DNA of 64,000 nucleotides from Trigonopsis variabilis (GCA_003707065.3 PPXM03000007.1:124001-188000), one strand, 5' to 3'. Counted from the first letter of the stretch, positions 31,828-42,957 are shown. Made by a program: numbers and translations. Notes: generated by a model from the sequence alone, not told the origin.

Positions 31828-33456
31828 TTATTTGAGAAATGTAAGATAGACAGGATTATTGGTCTCTTCCACGTAATTATAACCAAGGTTCTGTAGCCAT
31901 GAGTCGAACTCTGCATTTTCTTCAGGAGGAACGATCAGTCCAGCTAATACTTGCGATACATCTGAGCCTTGATTCCTGTAATGGAACAGCGATATGTTCC
32001 AGCCTGTTTTCATACTGGTCAGAAATCTATCCAAAGCACTAGGCTTCTCGGGAAAAATGAAGCGGAAGATTCGCTCATTGTTTTCATTAGCGTGGCCCCC
32101 CACTAGATATCTCAAATGACTCTTTGCAAGTTCATTGTTGCTAATATCTTCAGCAGACATGCCGTTCTCGGACAACACCCGTTGGATCTCTGCTAGCTCT
32201 GCCTTTGCATTATCTACCGATAACGACATGAATATAGATGCCATTCCTGACTCAGAGACAGTACTCCTATAGCAGAACTCGGTCGTCATTCGAGGTCGAA
32301 TAAATGAGTGGAGCTTGACGAAAGATCCAGGGTGTTCTGGGATCTTTACTAACAAGAATAGTTCTCTTCCCTCCCCAAGCTTGGCTCTTTCTGCGACAAA
32401 CCTCAATCTATCAAAGTTCATATTGGCTCCAGATACGACAGCGCAGTGTTTATGGTTATCTGTGGCTAATTCAGGGTGCTTGAGCAGATAGGCCTTGACC
32501 CCGGCGACAGCCAATGCACCAGATGGTTCAGCAATGGATCTAGTATCATCAAAAATGTCTTTAATGGCTGCACAGATCTCGTCGGTCGACACTCGGATAA
32601 CTTCATCCACATATTTCATACATAACCTGAATGTCTCGACACCGAGCTTTCGAACTGCCGTTCCGTCTGCAAAGAGCCCGACATCAATAAGCTCAACCGA
32701 ATTCCTTTGTTGCAAGGATCTGTACAGCGCATCAGCATCATAAGTTTCAACGCCAATCACTTTAACGTGGGGAGCAACTCGTTTGACATAAACAGCCACG
32801 CCCGCTATCAATCCTCCACCACCAACAGGAACAAAAATAGAGCTCAGTTCGGAAGCGTTGATCTGACGAAGAATCTCCATTCCAATAGTTCCTTGTCCAG
32901 CAATAACATACGGATCGTCAAACGGCGGAATATCAGTTAATCCATATTTTTCGGACATGCGTTTGCACTCGGCCTTAGCTTCATCGAAGTCTTGACCGTA
33001 TAAGACCACTTTTGCTCCTAATCTCGATACATTTCGATGTTTGATCGAGGGAGTCGCTACCGGCATAACAATAGTAGCAGGAATACCAAGTTTGTTTGCA
33101 GAGAAGGCCACTCCTTGTGCATGATTTCCAGCCGAACAAGCAATCACTCCTTTCCACATTATATCTCGTGATAATTGAGCGATGCGATTATACGCCCCAC
33201 GTAACTTGAAACTGAACACGGGGGTAAGATCTTCTCTTTTTAAAAGAATATTAGTACCAGTTTGTCCATTCAAAGTAACAGCCTCGGTTATCGGAGTTTC
33301 CCGAATCACATCGTATACTCGAGATGTCAAGATCAATCGCAGATAGTCAGGAGACCCGTCGGTTAGAATATAATCTGGGCTGATTTCGCCCTTGACAACT
33401 GTACAAGGCGGTGTCTCGATTCTCTCCGGACCATTTTCCGGATCTAACGTTTCCAT
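31828..33456 (-). CDS. ILV1: Threonine deaminase (threonine ammonia-lyase)
   Basis: Single exon, 542 aa. It converts threonine to 2-oxobutyrate, the first step of isoleucine synthesis. The PLP lysine is K84 in [23 protein letters not shown] and the phosphate-binding loop [11 protein letters not shown] are intact. Two ACT-like regulatory modules fill the C-terminal third ([20 protein letters not shown] and [16 protein letters not shown]), consistent with feedback control by isoleucine. The enzyme is normally mitochondrial, but the N-terminus here ([14 protein letters not shown]) is acidic and not a targeting peptide. Either a short upstream exon is missed or the location differs. It lies on the same strand as THR1, 1.5 kb away. 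Confidence 0.95.
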   Translation of the reverse strand: METLDPENGPERIETPPCTVVKGEISPDYILTDGSPDYLRLILTSRVYDVIRETPITEAVTLNGQTGTNILLKREDLTPVFSFKLRGAYNRIAQLSRDIMWKGVIACSAGNHAQGVAFSANKLGIPATIVMPVATPSIKHRNVSRLGAKVVLYGQDFDEAKAECKRMSEKYGLTDIPPFDDPYVIAGQGTIGMEILRQINASELSSIFVPVGGGGLIAGVAVYVKRVAPHVKVIGVETYDADALYRSLQQRNSVELIDVGLFADGTAVRKLGVETFRLCMKYVDEVIRVSTDEICAAIKDIFDDTRSIAEPSGALAVAGVKAYLLKHPELATDNHKHCAVVSGANMNFDRLRFVAERAKLGEGRELFLLVKIPEHPGSFVKLHSFIRPRMTTEFCYRSTVSESGMASIFMSLSVDNAKAELAEIQRVLSENGMSAEDISNNELAKSHLRYLVGGHANENNERIFRFIFPEKPSALDRFLTSMKTGWNISLFHYRNQGSDVSQVLAGLIVPPEENAEFDSWLQNLGYNYVEETNNPVYLTFLK

Positions 33457-34648
33457 GTCGTCCTTCTTCTATCGATCAGGTCCGTGAATTTAGTGACAAA
33501 GTCGAAAAATCTTGGTAACGATGTTACTCATCCCGAGACGTGCCAGGTGTAGGTTACCCAGTTTACCGGCCAACCGACGGCGCAGAGAATTACTTCTTTT
33601 CATGGTCATGCATCGACTATATGTGTTTTTTTTTGTATTCAGGCCAGTCTGGTTATGAACATTGACCGCTTCACTTCTGCTATCGGCTATGGAACTCGTC
33701 AATAAGTCAGGAGATAAGACGTTGACATAGTGGTCCTTCCCCTTCTATGATGGATTTTCTATTGAGACTAAGCATTATCATATGTTCTTAGTATAGAGCC
33801 GTCTGTCGTCTGCCGTCTGTCGTCTGGGGCCTTGAGACTGATTTACCTTTGTTTTCAGTTCCTCCTGGTGACTTTAGACTTTTACAGGGTCATATTTCAT
33901 ATTACAGGGTGTTTGTAACCTGGATTCATTCTGTAGATATCTCACTTTCCTTGTCATTTGACGACTCTGGCTGAATTTACAAGAACAAGTTAGTTAATGA
34001 CTTCTGGGTGAGCCATGATCGTCTCCTCTAGATTATAGGACTTTTACATCCTTCTTGCAGAATTAACGCCTGAAATATAAAATTGTCTTTTTAGCCTTGG
34101 ATGAGGGTGTCGCCAGATATACATGCTCGTTGAGGCAGCTCTCGATATACTTTTGTAAGTCCTATGGAATTATGAAGAGTTCAAGCTGATTGAAAATCCA
34201 TCAGTGTGAGGAACAAGCTGTATCTTCACTTCTAGTTACAAAAAAGCAGATGTCAGATGGTGTATCCCAATTGGGTGCATGTAAGTTTCCGGGATCTTAA
34301 CCTAGGCTGAGCCATGCAAATAAAAACCTACTTACTCATTGGCTACAGCCCCTGAAAATGGATTACCCATATCTTAACCCTCGTAGAGTCGATCTTACGA
34401 AGCTATATTACTGCCACTCTTTGCTCCTTGCCATGGTACATTGAGGTAGAAAAACTTGAGGTTGGACTGCTTAGATCTTAGATTTTACCCTGCTTTTGAT
34501 CATTATTTTGTGTCTTCAGCCATTAGCTGCTCTTTCCAGTACCGAGTTTATCGACTCACAAACCAGGTAGTCACAATACAGAAGTTTTCACCATGATAAG
34601 CATTTGGTAATGTGTAATACAAAATTACTGGATCAATAACAAGCAGTG
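33457..34648. other. Intergenic region upstream of ILV1
   Basis: 1.2 kb between ILV1 and tRNA-Arg. It holds a 14-bp tandem duplication at 33798-33825. No gene is recognised; a 70-codon frame at 33490-33702 has no known domain. Confidence 0.4.
33798..33825. repeat. 14-bp perfect tandem duplication upstream of ILV1
   Basis: Two adjacent copies of GCCGTCTGTCGTCT at 33798-33811 and 33812-33825, followed by GGGG. Position is about 340 bp upstream of the ILV1 ATG. Confidence 0.85.
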
Positions 34649-34721
34649 CCCAACTGGCGCAATGGTTAGCGCGTTGGTTTTCGGTACCAAAGGTTGCAGG
34701 TTCGAATCCTGCGTTGGGCTA
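34649..34721 (+). tRNA. tRNA-Arg (anticodon TCG)
   Basis: Acceptor GCCCAAC pairs with GTTGGGC. The D arm is GCGC...GCGC. The anticodon stem TTGGT/ACCAA encloses TTTCGGT with anticodon TCG, reading CGA arginine codons. The T arm is GCAGG-TTCGAAT-CCTGC. A box TGGCGCAATGG and B box GGTTCGAATCC are canonical. There is no intron. Confidence 0.95.
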
Positions 34722-34758
34722 AAATCGAAAGCAGATTTCTAGGAATCTAAGCTTTCTC

Positions 34759-34771
34759 TTTTTTTTTTTTT
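34759..34771 (+). terminator. T-run, likely Pol III terminator of tRNA-Arg
   Basis: Thirteen consecutive T starting 38 bases after the tRNA's 3' end. No shorter run of four or more T intervenes. Confidence 0.7.
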
Positions 34772-34945
34772 GATTATTTTCTTTTTTTAGTCTAATAGAT
34801 TATTCAGAATTAATTGCCAGTTCAAGGGGACCATGAGCTGGAAAACACACCCATGTAGCAAATGATCTCAGGGTAATTAATAAGCTACGCAAGATTGTGG
34901 TACAAGCAGCCAAAACTTCTAATATAGTATCATGAAAAGTAGAGT

Positions 34946-35998
34946 CTATAGCGAAGAAACAGTGGAACCATCGCGGGCAATGTCGAGTAGCTTCCAGCGA
35001 CAAGAGACGTCTTTTTCGGCGAATTTGGAGATTATGTCTTTTGCAATCGCATCAAAGTTGTGAGTAGCCAAAGCAAGAATGGTGGGACCTGCGCCAGAAA
35101 GACAGATGCCAAGGAGACCAGGATGGGAAGCCGGAGTAACAGAGGCCAGGACTTCAGGAAGACCGGGAATGAGGACTTTTCGGTAAGGTTGATGTAATTT
35201 ATCTTGCATGGCTTCGAATATAAGACTGGGTTGAGGAGGCGATTTAGTGAGGGCGGTGGTTAAGACTGCCAAGCGTTGGAGGTTAAAGATACAGTCTTTG
35301 GCAGAATAAGAGGAAGGAAGGACGCCTCGAGAAGTAGCAGTAGAGACCTCAAAGTCGGGGATTATAGTGACAGCTTTTATTTCTGCCGCAATGTCAAACT
35401 TGATATGATGCCCTATGCCGATAGGAGGAAGAGGAGGTTGTAATCCGGTGTCGATGCCTCCTGCAGGTTCTGGTAAGACTTCTGCAAGTGGAATTTCGAT
35501 CCTTGCCATATCCTCAGGGTCTAATTGGGACAAGTAGGAGCCGACGAAGCCACCCATCATGGCAGCAGTGATATTATCAGGATGTCTCTCGATCATTAGG
35601 GCGAAATCCATTAGTCTTTCTTTACTCAGGCCTAATTCTCCAACTTCATTTCCTAGAATAACACCACCAATCACAGCAGCACCTGATGAGCCAAGTCCGC
35701 GACCAAGAGGGATAGGGTTGTGGATATGGACCGACGTTAGCTGTGGGAAAGCTCTCTGTCCACTGGCCCTCAAGACATAGAGAGCTGTTCTAGTGATGAG
35801 GTTGCTATCAGCGACCAAAGGAACCGAGCCCTCTCCCGAGTAAGTAATCTTACAATTAAGAGGAGCCGATTCTGAAGACTCGGCATCTATAGTCACGGTC
35901 AAGGTCAAATAATCAGCCAAAGCTAATCCCAAAACATCGAATCCAGGCCCTATATTTGCCGAAGAGCAGGGAACTTTGATAAGAAATGAGCGTGGCAT
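34946..35998 (-). CDS. THR1: Homoserine kinase
   Basis: Single exon, 350 aa. GHMP-kinase fold: the substrate loop VPCSSANIGPGFDVLGLAL at the N-terminus, the ATP-binding motif PIPLGRGLGSSGAAVIGG, and the C-terminal GHMP motif GICLSGAGPTILAL. The length matches fungal Thr1. It phosphorylates homoserine in the cytosol on the way to threonine, the substrate of the neighbouring ILV1 product. It diverges from ADE5,7 across 418 bp that carry one TGACTC (on the minus strand) 25-30 bases before this ATG. Confidence 0.96.
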   Translation of the reverse strand: MPRSFLIKVPCSSANIGPGFDVLGLALADYLTLTVTIDAESSESAPLNCKITYSGEGSVPLVADSNLITRTALYVLRASGQRAFPQLTSVHIHNPIPLGRGLGSSGAAVIGGVILGNEVGELGLSKERLMDFALMIERHPDNITAAMMGGFVGSYLSQLDPEDMARIEIPLAEVLPEPAGGIDTGLQPPLPPIGIGHHIKFDIAAEIKAVTIIPDFEVSTATSRGVLPSSYSAKDCIFNLQRLAVLTTALTKSPPQPSLIFEAMQDKLHQPYRKVLIPGLPEVLASVTPASHPGLLGICLSGAGPTILALATHNFDAIAKDIISKFAEKDVSCRWKLLDIARDGSTVSSL

Positions 35999-36416
35999 GC
36001 GAGAAGGGCCGTGTCAGAGATCGAGTCACAAAATTTACTGTAACGCTCGCCAGGCTTGACCGGAAAACTGTACCAAGTCTGGCTTTCTGCCCATCTTTTC
36101 CTGATCTGTTTTTTTGCTAAGAGATGTTTATTCCTGTGCTCGAATACATTGGCTATCAATGTGCTCAAGACCAAAAGGGATAAGAAGGATTGAGGTAATA
36201 TTGAAACCTCGTCATCAACTCTTGATACAATTTACGATCCAAACTTGGGCTACGGCTAGGACAGAGTACATAATGGCACATGTGCTCTCTCATCTTCTGA
36301 ATTGTAAGCCACATGCTGAGGGCCCTGAAACCGAAAAGCGAGCAGGATATTGTGGTAGCGTAGCAGCACCAGGAGCCTTACCCTGCATTGGGAGATTGGA
36401 AAAATTTCCTCACATA
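35999..36416. other. Divergent THR1-ADE5,7 promoter region
   Basis: 418 bases shared by two biosynthetic genes. It contains one Gcn4/Bas1-type TGACTC. The ADE5,7 frame stays open upstream of the called ATG to about 36114. Confidence 0.5.
36023..36028 (-). promoter_or_regulatory. TGACTC element (Gcn4/Bas1-type) between THR1 and ADE5,7
   Basis: GAGTCA on the plus strand, TGACTC on the minus strand, 25-30 bases from the THR1 ATG. In budding yeast this core serves Gcn4 at amino-acid genes and Bas1 at ADE genes. Dual use here is inference. Confidence 0.45.
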
Positions 36417-38809
36417 ATGTCGGTCAAGATTTTGTTGATCGGAAATGGCGGTCGAGAACATGCGTTAGCATGGAAATTAAGCCAGTCAAAGCATGTCAGT
36501 CAAGTGTTTGCGGCCCCTGGTAATGGCGGGACGTCGTTAGAGCAAAAGTGCACCAACATTCCTATTGGATCTGATGATTTTCCTAATCTGGTGAAGTTTG
36601 CCGTCGAGAACGACATTGGACTTGTTGTTCCTGGGCCTGAACAGCCCTTAGTAGATGGAATTGAGTCTAGCTTTCGCAAAGGTAAGTGTGGAGAGCTCCA
36701 AGCCTCGATATTAATGCTCAAGTCGGAATTCCTGTGTTTGGTCCCTCAGCCAAGGCAGCTCAAATGGAAGGTTCGAAGACATTGTCTAAAGATTTCATGG
36801 CCAGGCATAATATCCCTACTGCCGAATATAAAAACTTTTCCAATTACGAGGATGCAGTATCATATGTCAAGGCCGTTCCTCATAAAGTTGTGATCAAGGC
36901 CTCTGGTCTAGCTGCAGGGAAAGGAGTCTTGTTGCCATCAAATACCGAAGAAGCTATAGAGGCGCTTAAAGAAATCATGCTTGACCGTGCCTTTGGAGAT
37001 GCAGGTGATGAAGTTGTCATTGAAGAGTTTCTAGAAGGCGACGAGCTGTCGATTCTTGCATTTAGCGACGGATATACTGTGATTGATCTGCCACCTGCCC
37101 AGGATCACAAACGAATCGGTGATGGGGACAGTGGTCCCAACACTGGCGGAATGGGAACTTACGCTCCTGCCCCAGTTGGAACTCCGGAACTTATCGAGAA
37201 GATTCGTGAAACCATCTTACGGCCTACGATTGCTGGAATGCGCCATGATGGAATGCCTTTCGTGGGAATGCTTTTTACTGGCATTATGATCACAAGCACT
37301 GGACCAAAGGTGCTGGAGTATAATGTTCGGTTTGGCGACCCTGAAACTCAGTCTGTTCTTCTTCTCTTATCGGAAAGCACAGATCTCTACGAGGTCATGC
37401 TAGCCTGCGCCGAAGGACGTCTAGATTCCGTGAAACTATCTGTTGTGGATGGCTACGCTTGTACTGTGGTCATGTCTGCAGGCGGTTATCCTGGAAAATA
37501 TGCCAAAGGTGACCCAATCAGCGTCGACACCGCTCATCTCGAGCCTCACACCCATATTTTTCATGCCGGAACGGCCGTGGTAGATGGAACTTTGGTGACC
37601 GCTGGGGGGCGAGTCATTGCGGCCTCGGCTGTTGCGCCGACTCTTCGCGAGGCAGTTGATCGAGCCTATCGGGGCGTTGATCTTGTTTCATTCAAGGGCA
37701 AATATTTCAGAAAGGATATTGCGTATCGGGCGTTGGGTAAAGCGACTCCTACGTCGGGGCTTACTTACGCTGCTGCCGGTGTTTCTGTTGACAATGGCAA
37801 CGAATTGGTGAGGCAAATCAAAGAAAAGGTTAAAAGCACAGCGCGCCCAGGAACCCAGGCCGATATTGGCGGCTTTGGGGGCCTTTTTGATCTCAAGGAA
37901 GCAGGCTATGTTGATCCTTTACTAGTAGGTGCGACCGATGGGGTTGGCAGCAAACTGATGCTTGCTCAAATTGCTCATAAGCATGATACAGTTGGCATTG
38001 ATCTCGTGGCCATGAACGTCAATGATCTCGTTGTCCAGGGAGCCGAGCCTCTCTTCTTTCTCGATTACTATGCCTGTGCTCGTCTTGACGTGAAACAGTG
38101 CCGCGATTTTGTTTCTGGCGTCGCTGATGGGTGTCTAAAGGCCGGATGTGCCTTGGTGGGAGGAGAAACGTCTGAAATGCCTGGGTTATATCATGGAGAT
38201 GACTATGACGCCAATGGCACCGCAGTTGGGGCCGTGAATCGAGGCCATCTTCTTCCGCGAGAGAACGAAATGAAGGAGGGAGATATTCTTTTAGGCCTGG
38301 CGTCCGACGGGGTGCATTCAAATGGCTTTTCCCTTGTCCGAAAAATCATCGCCCACTCTGGCCTGGACTGGCACAGCCCTGCTCCGTGGGACAACACCAC
38401 GACCGTGGTCGAAAGCTTATTGACTCCCACGAGAATCTACGTGAAGCCGTTACTGAGGGCCATCAGATCAACCGGTGTCAATGGCTTGGCCCATATTACA
38501 GGAGGCGGCCTAGTCGAGAATGTCCCGCGGTGCCTGCCCGACCACCTTGAAGCCTCAATTACCGTTGGTACGTGGCCTATTCCTCAGGTCTTCAAGTCTC
38601 TTTGTCGATCCGGTAACGTTCCTCATGACGACGCCTTCAAGACCTTCAACATGGGCATAGGAATGGTTGTCGTTGTCGCCAAGAGCCAGGCACCAACCAT
38701 CAAGGCGCTCCTCGAGCAAACCGGTGAGCAGGTATTTGAAATCGGCCACTTGAGGCAGCGTAAAGGAGATAAAGGATGTACTATTCATGGCCTTAGCTCG
38801 GCCTATTGA
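36417..38809 (+). CDS. ADE5,7: Bifunctional GAR synthetase / AIR synthetase
   Basis: Exons 36417-36681 and 36723-38809, with a 41-nt intron (splice join FRKVGIPVFGPSAKAAQ), give 783 aa. The N-terminal half is phosphoribosylamine-glycine ligase (ILLIGNGGREHALAW, VPGPEQPLVDGI, ATP-grasp loop KASGLAAGKGVLLP, LEYNVRFGDPETQ). The C-terminal half from about residue 450 is AIR synthetase (GATDGVGSKLMLAQ, MNVNDLVVQGAEPLFFLDYY, VGGETSEMPGLY, ITGGGLVENVPR). It carries out steps 2 and 5 of purine synthesis in the cytosol. The frame is open for about 100 codons upstream of this ATG with ATGs at 36159 and 36273, but family alignment favours 36417. CTG at 37313 encodes a conserved Leu. Confidence 0.96.
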
Positions 38810-39407
38810 AGAGTAAGACGTGTATTTGTTAGATGATGAATTAATGTGATTTTTTTTTAGAGTACTAGATCAGCTACAAGCGGATCTTCATGCATGGCCT
38901 ATGCAGTCCTGCTCAAAAAGGGTTGAGCCAGGGACCATTGCCAAGAACTGCTTAGATTCTAATTAGGGACATTATAGCGATAGCGAAGGCGATGGGAGGA
39001 CATCAGACAAGGTCGAAGACCGGTAGCAGGAAAGCAGGGGTCGAGGGAGCCCCGAATGTGGTAAAGAGTTGCTGTCGATCGACCAGATGTCAACGACCTT
39101 ACGTCGTTCCCGTTGCTTAATATAGATGTCGTTTAAGGGGTAAGACGAGAGCAAAGAGGTAAAGCGAGAGCGTAAGCCGAGAAAAATTAAGCGAATAAAG
39201 ATTTAAATAGAAGACGCGGAAAAAAGGCCGCGACGCACGTGTTTTTCTGGGTTTTCCCTGTCCGGGTTTAGATCGGCCTTGGGTGAACGTGTAACGGCGG
39301 TCGCGGCTGTGGACGATCCGAGCCTCCCTTGTAAGTGAAGACTCTTTCTTTTATTTTGCCGGGATAAATATAGTCAAGGAACGGGGGGAAGATCATAGAA
39401 AGAAAAA
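38810..39407. other. Intergenic region upstream of the yapsin gene
   Basis: 598 bases; a CACGTG at 39236-39241 and a purine-rich stretch near 39130-39230 precede the yapsin start. No gene seen. Confidence 0.4.
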
Positions 39408-40910
39408 ATGATAGCGGTCGAGTGTATAATACTAGGTTTGCTTGGGATAAGTTTGGGACACGGGGTCGTTCCTATAGAGTTCACCAAGAGAAATTCCGAC
39501 AGCTCTTTAATTGGTCGACTCGAAAAAAGAGATGGAAGCGACCATGTGGAAGTGGACTTAATTAATGTGGGCCAGACGTATTATTTTATTAATATGTCGC
39601 TAGGGACGCCCGGGCAAGATATTCAGCTGCAGATCGATACTGGGTCTTCAGATGCTTGGGTTCTTGGAACAAATGTCTCTTTGTGCGATGGAGCGGCGAC
39701 ACAAGTGACGACTGATACGACGGCCTCGGGATCATGTCTAGGGGGCTTGTTTGATTCAGATCAATCTTCATCATTCAAGAGCCTCGATCAAGACTTTACG
39801 ATCACTTACGGAGATGGATCACAGGCAAACGGGACCTACTCTACAGACGTCCTGGGATTAGGATCGCAGACGTTGAGTAATTTTACCTTTGCCGTCGCCA
39901 ATTCGTCCACTGCTGCCGAGGGTATTCTTGGAATTGGATTAAAAGGATTAGAAAGTTCGGGTTCTTATGGGGTATATTATAATAATTTGCCATTTGCATT
40001 GGCCGCTGAAGACATCATCGCAGCTCCGGTTTACTCGTTGTATCTAGACTCGGCAAACTCGACAACCGGCACCGTACTCTTTGGAGGCTATGATGCCTCG
40101 AAATTCTCAGGTGAATTACAGATCTTACCTCTCATTCGAGCAGCCAACTCGGTCCCCAGCTCGTTTAATGTGCCCTTGTATGGAATCACGTTGGAGTATA
40201 ACGGTACGAATACCACACTGGGATCCGATGAAACTTTTCCCCAAGCTGCGCTATTAGATTCGGGCACGTCGTACACCTACATGCCTTCAGATATGCTCCA
40301 GGCTTTGGGAGAGACGCTGGATGCGTCTTATTATCAGTCATCAGGTCTTTATCTCGTCTACTGTGACAACTATGCTGATACTTATGTTAACTTTGAGTTT
40401 GACGGCATCACAATCAAGGCCAGTCTGACCCAGATGATGGTCAACTTGAAAGATACCACTGGCGCTGATTTCACCGTTTCCGGCCAAAACGTTTGTGCTC
40501 TCGGAGCTGCCCAGTCAACTTCCATCATCCTGGGAGACTCCTTCTTACGATCGGCCTATGTGGTCTATGACCTTCAAAACTACCAAATCGCCATTGCGCC
40601 TGCCGACTTCTCCGAGGAAGAGAGTGACATCACCACTGTCGGAACTGAAGGAGTGACTGCTGCCACTCCAGCCACGACCACTCTCACCGGGGAAAACGGC
40701 TTCTCCACCGTCATTGAAAGCGAAAACAACCAGGGAACCTTCTTTACTACCCTCTCAATCGGATTCACTACTGCTACGCCTACTACTCATACAACCGAAA
40801 CCACCTCTTCGTCATCCTCGTCTGCTACCGCCACCTCCAAGAAAAATTCGTCCCCGAGCATCAAGATCCCTTATGAGCTCATGGCTCTAGCTGGGCTCGT
40901 TCTTCTTTGA
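39408..40910 (+). CDS. Yapsin-type GPI-anchored aspartyl protease
   Basis: Single exon, 500 aa. An N-terminal hydrophobic signal (IILGLLGISLGHGVV) is followed by a short propeptide ending in a Kex2-type KR at residues 40-41. The two catalytic aspartates are D77 in IDTGSSDAW and D284 in LLDSGTSYT; the flap tyrosine lies in TITYGDGSQANGTY. Many N-x-S/T sites are present. The C-terminus is Ser/Thr-rich and ends in a hydrophobic tail (IPYELMALAGLVLL) after KKNSSPSIK, consistent with GPI attachment. Yapsins cleave after basic residues at the cell surface and process wall proteins. No cysteine-rich loop insertion as long as that of Yps1 is seen. Confidence 0.9.
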   Translation: MIAVECIILGLLGISLGHGVVPIEFTKRNSDSSLIGRLEKRDGSDHVEVDLINVGQTYYFINMSLGTPGQDIQLQIDTGSSDAWVLGTNVSLCDGAATQVTTDTTASGSCLGGLFDSDQSSSFKSLDQDFTITYGDGSQANGTYSTDVLGLGSQTLSNFTFAVANSSTAAEGILGIGLKGLESSGSYGVYYNNLPFALAAEDIIAAPVYSLYLDSANSTTGTVLFGGYDASKFSGELQILPLIRAANSVPSSFNVPLYGITLEYNGTNTTLGSDETFPQAALLDSGTSYTYMPSDMLQALGETLDASYYQSSGLYLVYCDNYADTYVNFEFDGITIKASLTQMMVNLKDTTGADFTVSGQNVCALGAAQSTSIILGDSFLRSAYVVYDLQNYQIAIAPADFSEEESDITTVGTEGVTAATPATTTLTGENGFSTVIESENNQGTFFTTLSIGFTTATPTTHTTETTSSSSSSATATSKKNSSPSIKIPYELMALAGLVLL

Positions 40911-42124
40911 AGATACATATATGATGATACCTATCATATCATATGACAATAATTAAAAAAAGTGATTATGGCATTCTTAGCTTGTAGCCCGTGCATGCAA
41001 TTTATAGAGAATCCAGCCAGTGAAGTGCTCTATGTCTTTAAGCCTCCCACGTAGGGAAGGCCACTGGAAACTGTATTATCTTGCAACAGCTCATATTATC
41101 ACTTCTCCAGGCCTCATATACTCTTTTGTGCTAGCTTCGAAGAGGTACCTGAGAACCCACAACCCATATTAATTGGTCCAACAGTACGTCATAAGAAGTG
41201 TATGCTATTCTTGGGAGTCTTAAAGACAGAGAGCACTTCACTGGCTGGATTCTCTATAAATTGCGCCCGCTAGAAGAGCACGACTTTCCAGACCGGTACG
41301 GAGAAGACAGAGAATCCGGTAGGTTTTTCTCACTAAGCATATCCTATTTTGTTGGCTCTCCCGTGCTCTTTTTAAATCTTTTACCTGGGTGTCTTCGTTG
41401 CGGTATTGCCTGTTGGACTGCATCCCCCGACTTCTTCGCCCCGGCCTGATTCATCGGCGTAGCCAGTTATATGATATTTAAATAAATATGGTCATCTTGT
41501 TGAGACATAATTGATTCGCGGAGGTGACATCTTTTATAGAGGAATTATCACGTAATTCGACTCACCCCCTTCTAGGTCCTTGATCTCAGATACTGCCCTC
41601 CAAGTTAGGGGCGAAATATCCTCCGAAGTTCCATGTACAATGAGCCCCATATGACGGAGTGTAAATAGCACACTGTACATGTAGTAGATCATTAATTACA
41701 TGTCTACGAGGGTTAACAATCTTAGAGCGTATACAGAAAGACATATAAGAAATTAGAATTAGCGCAGCTTTCTGGTTATTAGATGGAAATTCCAATCAAC
41801 CGGTGCAGATTGTTCTAAGGAAAGAATGAGCTTATCCAGAAAGCCAAAAAAGCGGACGAGTATCCAGGGACCATCGAGCGAACATGAATGCATTAAGACT
41901 CCGAGACGAGCTTTGTCCCCCTCTGCATCGCTAAGATCAATAGTTTAGCAACAGAGGAAGATAAACTACCTTAGAAATGTCTAGCAGATATAAATATAAG
42001 TCTCTTGTATGTAAAAGAAAGGGTGCTCTCGTGACCAGTCTTCAGTAGCAATCTTCAACAGCGCAACGGTTCTATCAGGTAGCGCTCGAAAAAGACAATG
42101 CATTGACGAGACTTCTCCTTCTGC
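40911..42124. other. Intergenic region
   Basis: 1.2 kb with only short frames (for example 83 codons at 41198-41449 without a recognisable domain). No RNA gene recognised. Confidence 0.4.
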
Positions 42125-42931
42125 ATGCTCACTTGGCCGCCTTTCGCTCTAATAGTTCTTTATGGCTCATTATATGTGTCTCCACTTTATCTGATTCCCT
42201 CATGCAGGCCTCGAGAGTTCAATGGGAGGTACATGCTCCCGTCCTCGGACCTTGTCGTCCTGAAAGCAAGACTTTGGGCAATTACTTTGACTTCACTTTT
42301 CCTGGTATGGCTTTCGGCCAATGTTCTATCTTATAAACTCTCGATGGATTTGCACGATTCGTTTAGCGATCTTGGCCTTAGACTGCCTAGTTGGTCAGAC
42401 CTAGTCAGGAGTCTTGGATTGACAACTTTACTGTTTTCTGGACCGTTGTTTGACTTACTGGTTCATCATTGGGATATATCGATTCCTCCGTGGGACCTGT
42501 CTACCGTGAGAGTCTATATTGTTGGACCCTGGACGGAGGAGATTGTATATAGAGGATGCATCGTAGGAAGTCTCCATGCACTCGATCCAGGAGCTTCCTT
42601 AACGTATTTACTGTGCGGTTCGGCTCTTTGCTTCTCTGTGGCTCATATTCACCACGCGTACGAGATGATTTCTTGCCGCATGGTCTCTCCTCTGGTGGCT
42701 ATCCTACAGAGTCTCTTTCAGCTGTTTTTCACCTCCCTATTTGGAATTTTTGCTGCCTATGTTCTGATAAGGACGGGGAGTCTAATTCCCGGATGCTTGA
42801 TCCATTCATTCTGCAATTACATGGGCTTTCCCAGGCTGACCAGGACAAATAGCGCATCAGTAGATGCTATCTACTATAGTCTGCTGATTATAGGGGTATC
42901 AGCATTTGGATATTATATCAGAGATCTTTAA
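42125..42931 (+). CDS. RCE1: CAAX prenyl protease 2 (Rce1)
   Basis: Single exon, 268 aa, near the length of the fission-yeast enzyme. Several membrane helices are evident. The CPBP/Abi catalytic motifs are intact: EEIVYRG with Glu138/Glu139, a second motif with His174 in CFSVAHIHH, and a third, HSFCN, near the C-terminus. It removes the last three residues of prenylated CAAX proteins (Ras, a-type pheromone) in the ER membrane. It converges with RFC4, only 26 bp between stops. Confidence 0.9.
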   Translation: MLTWPPFALIVLYGSLYVSPLYLIPSCRPREFNGRYMLPSSDLVVLKARLWAITLTSLFLVWLSANVLSYKLSMDLHDSFSDLGLRLPSWSDLVRSLGLTTLLFSGPLFDLLVHHWDISIPPWDLSTVRVYIVGPWTEEIVYRGCIVGSLHALDPGASLTYLLCGSALCFSVAHIHHAYEMISCRMVSPLVAILQSLFQLFFTSLFGIFAAYVLIRTGSLIPGCLIHSFCNYMGFPRLTRTNSASVDAIYYSLLIIGVSAFGYYIRDL

Positions 42932-42957
42932 AGTCGCGAAGATTGAGCACAAGAGGT

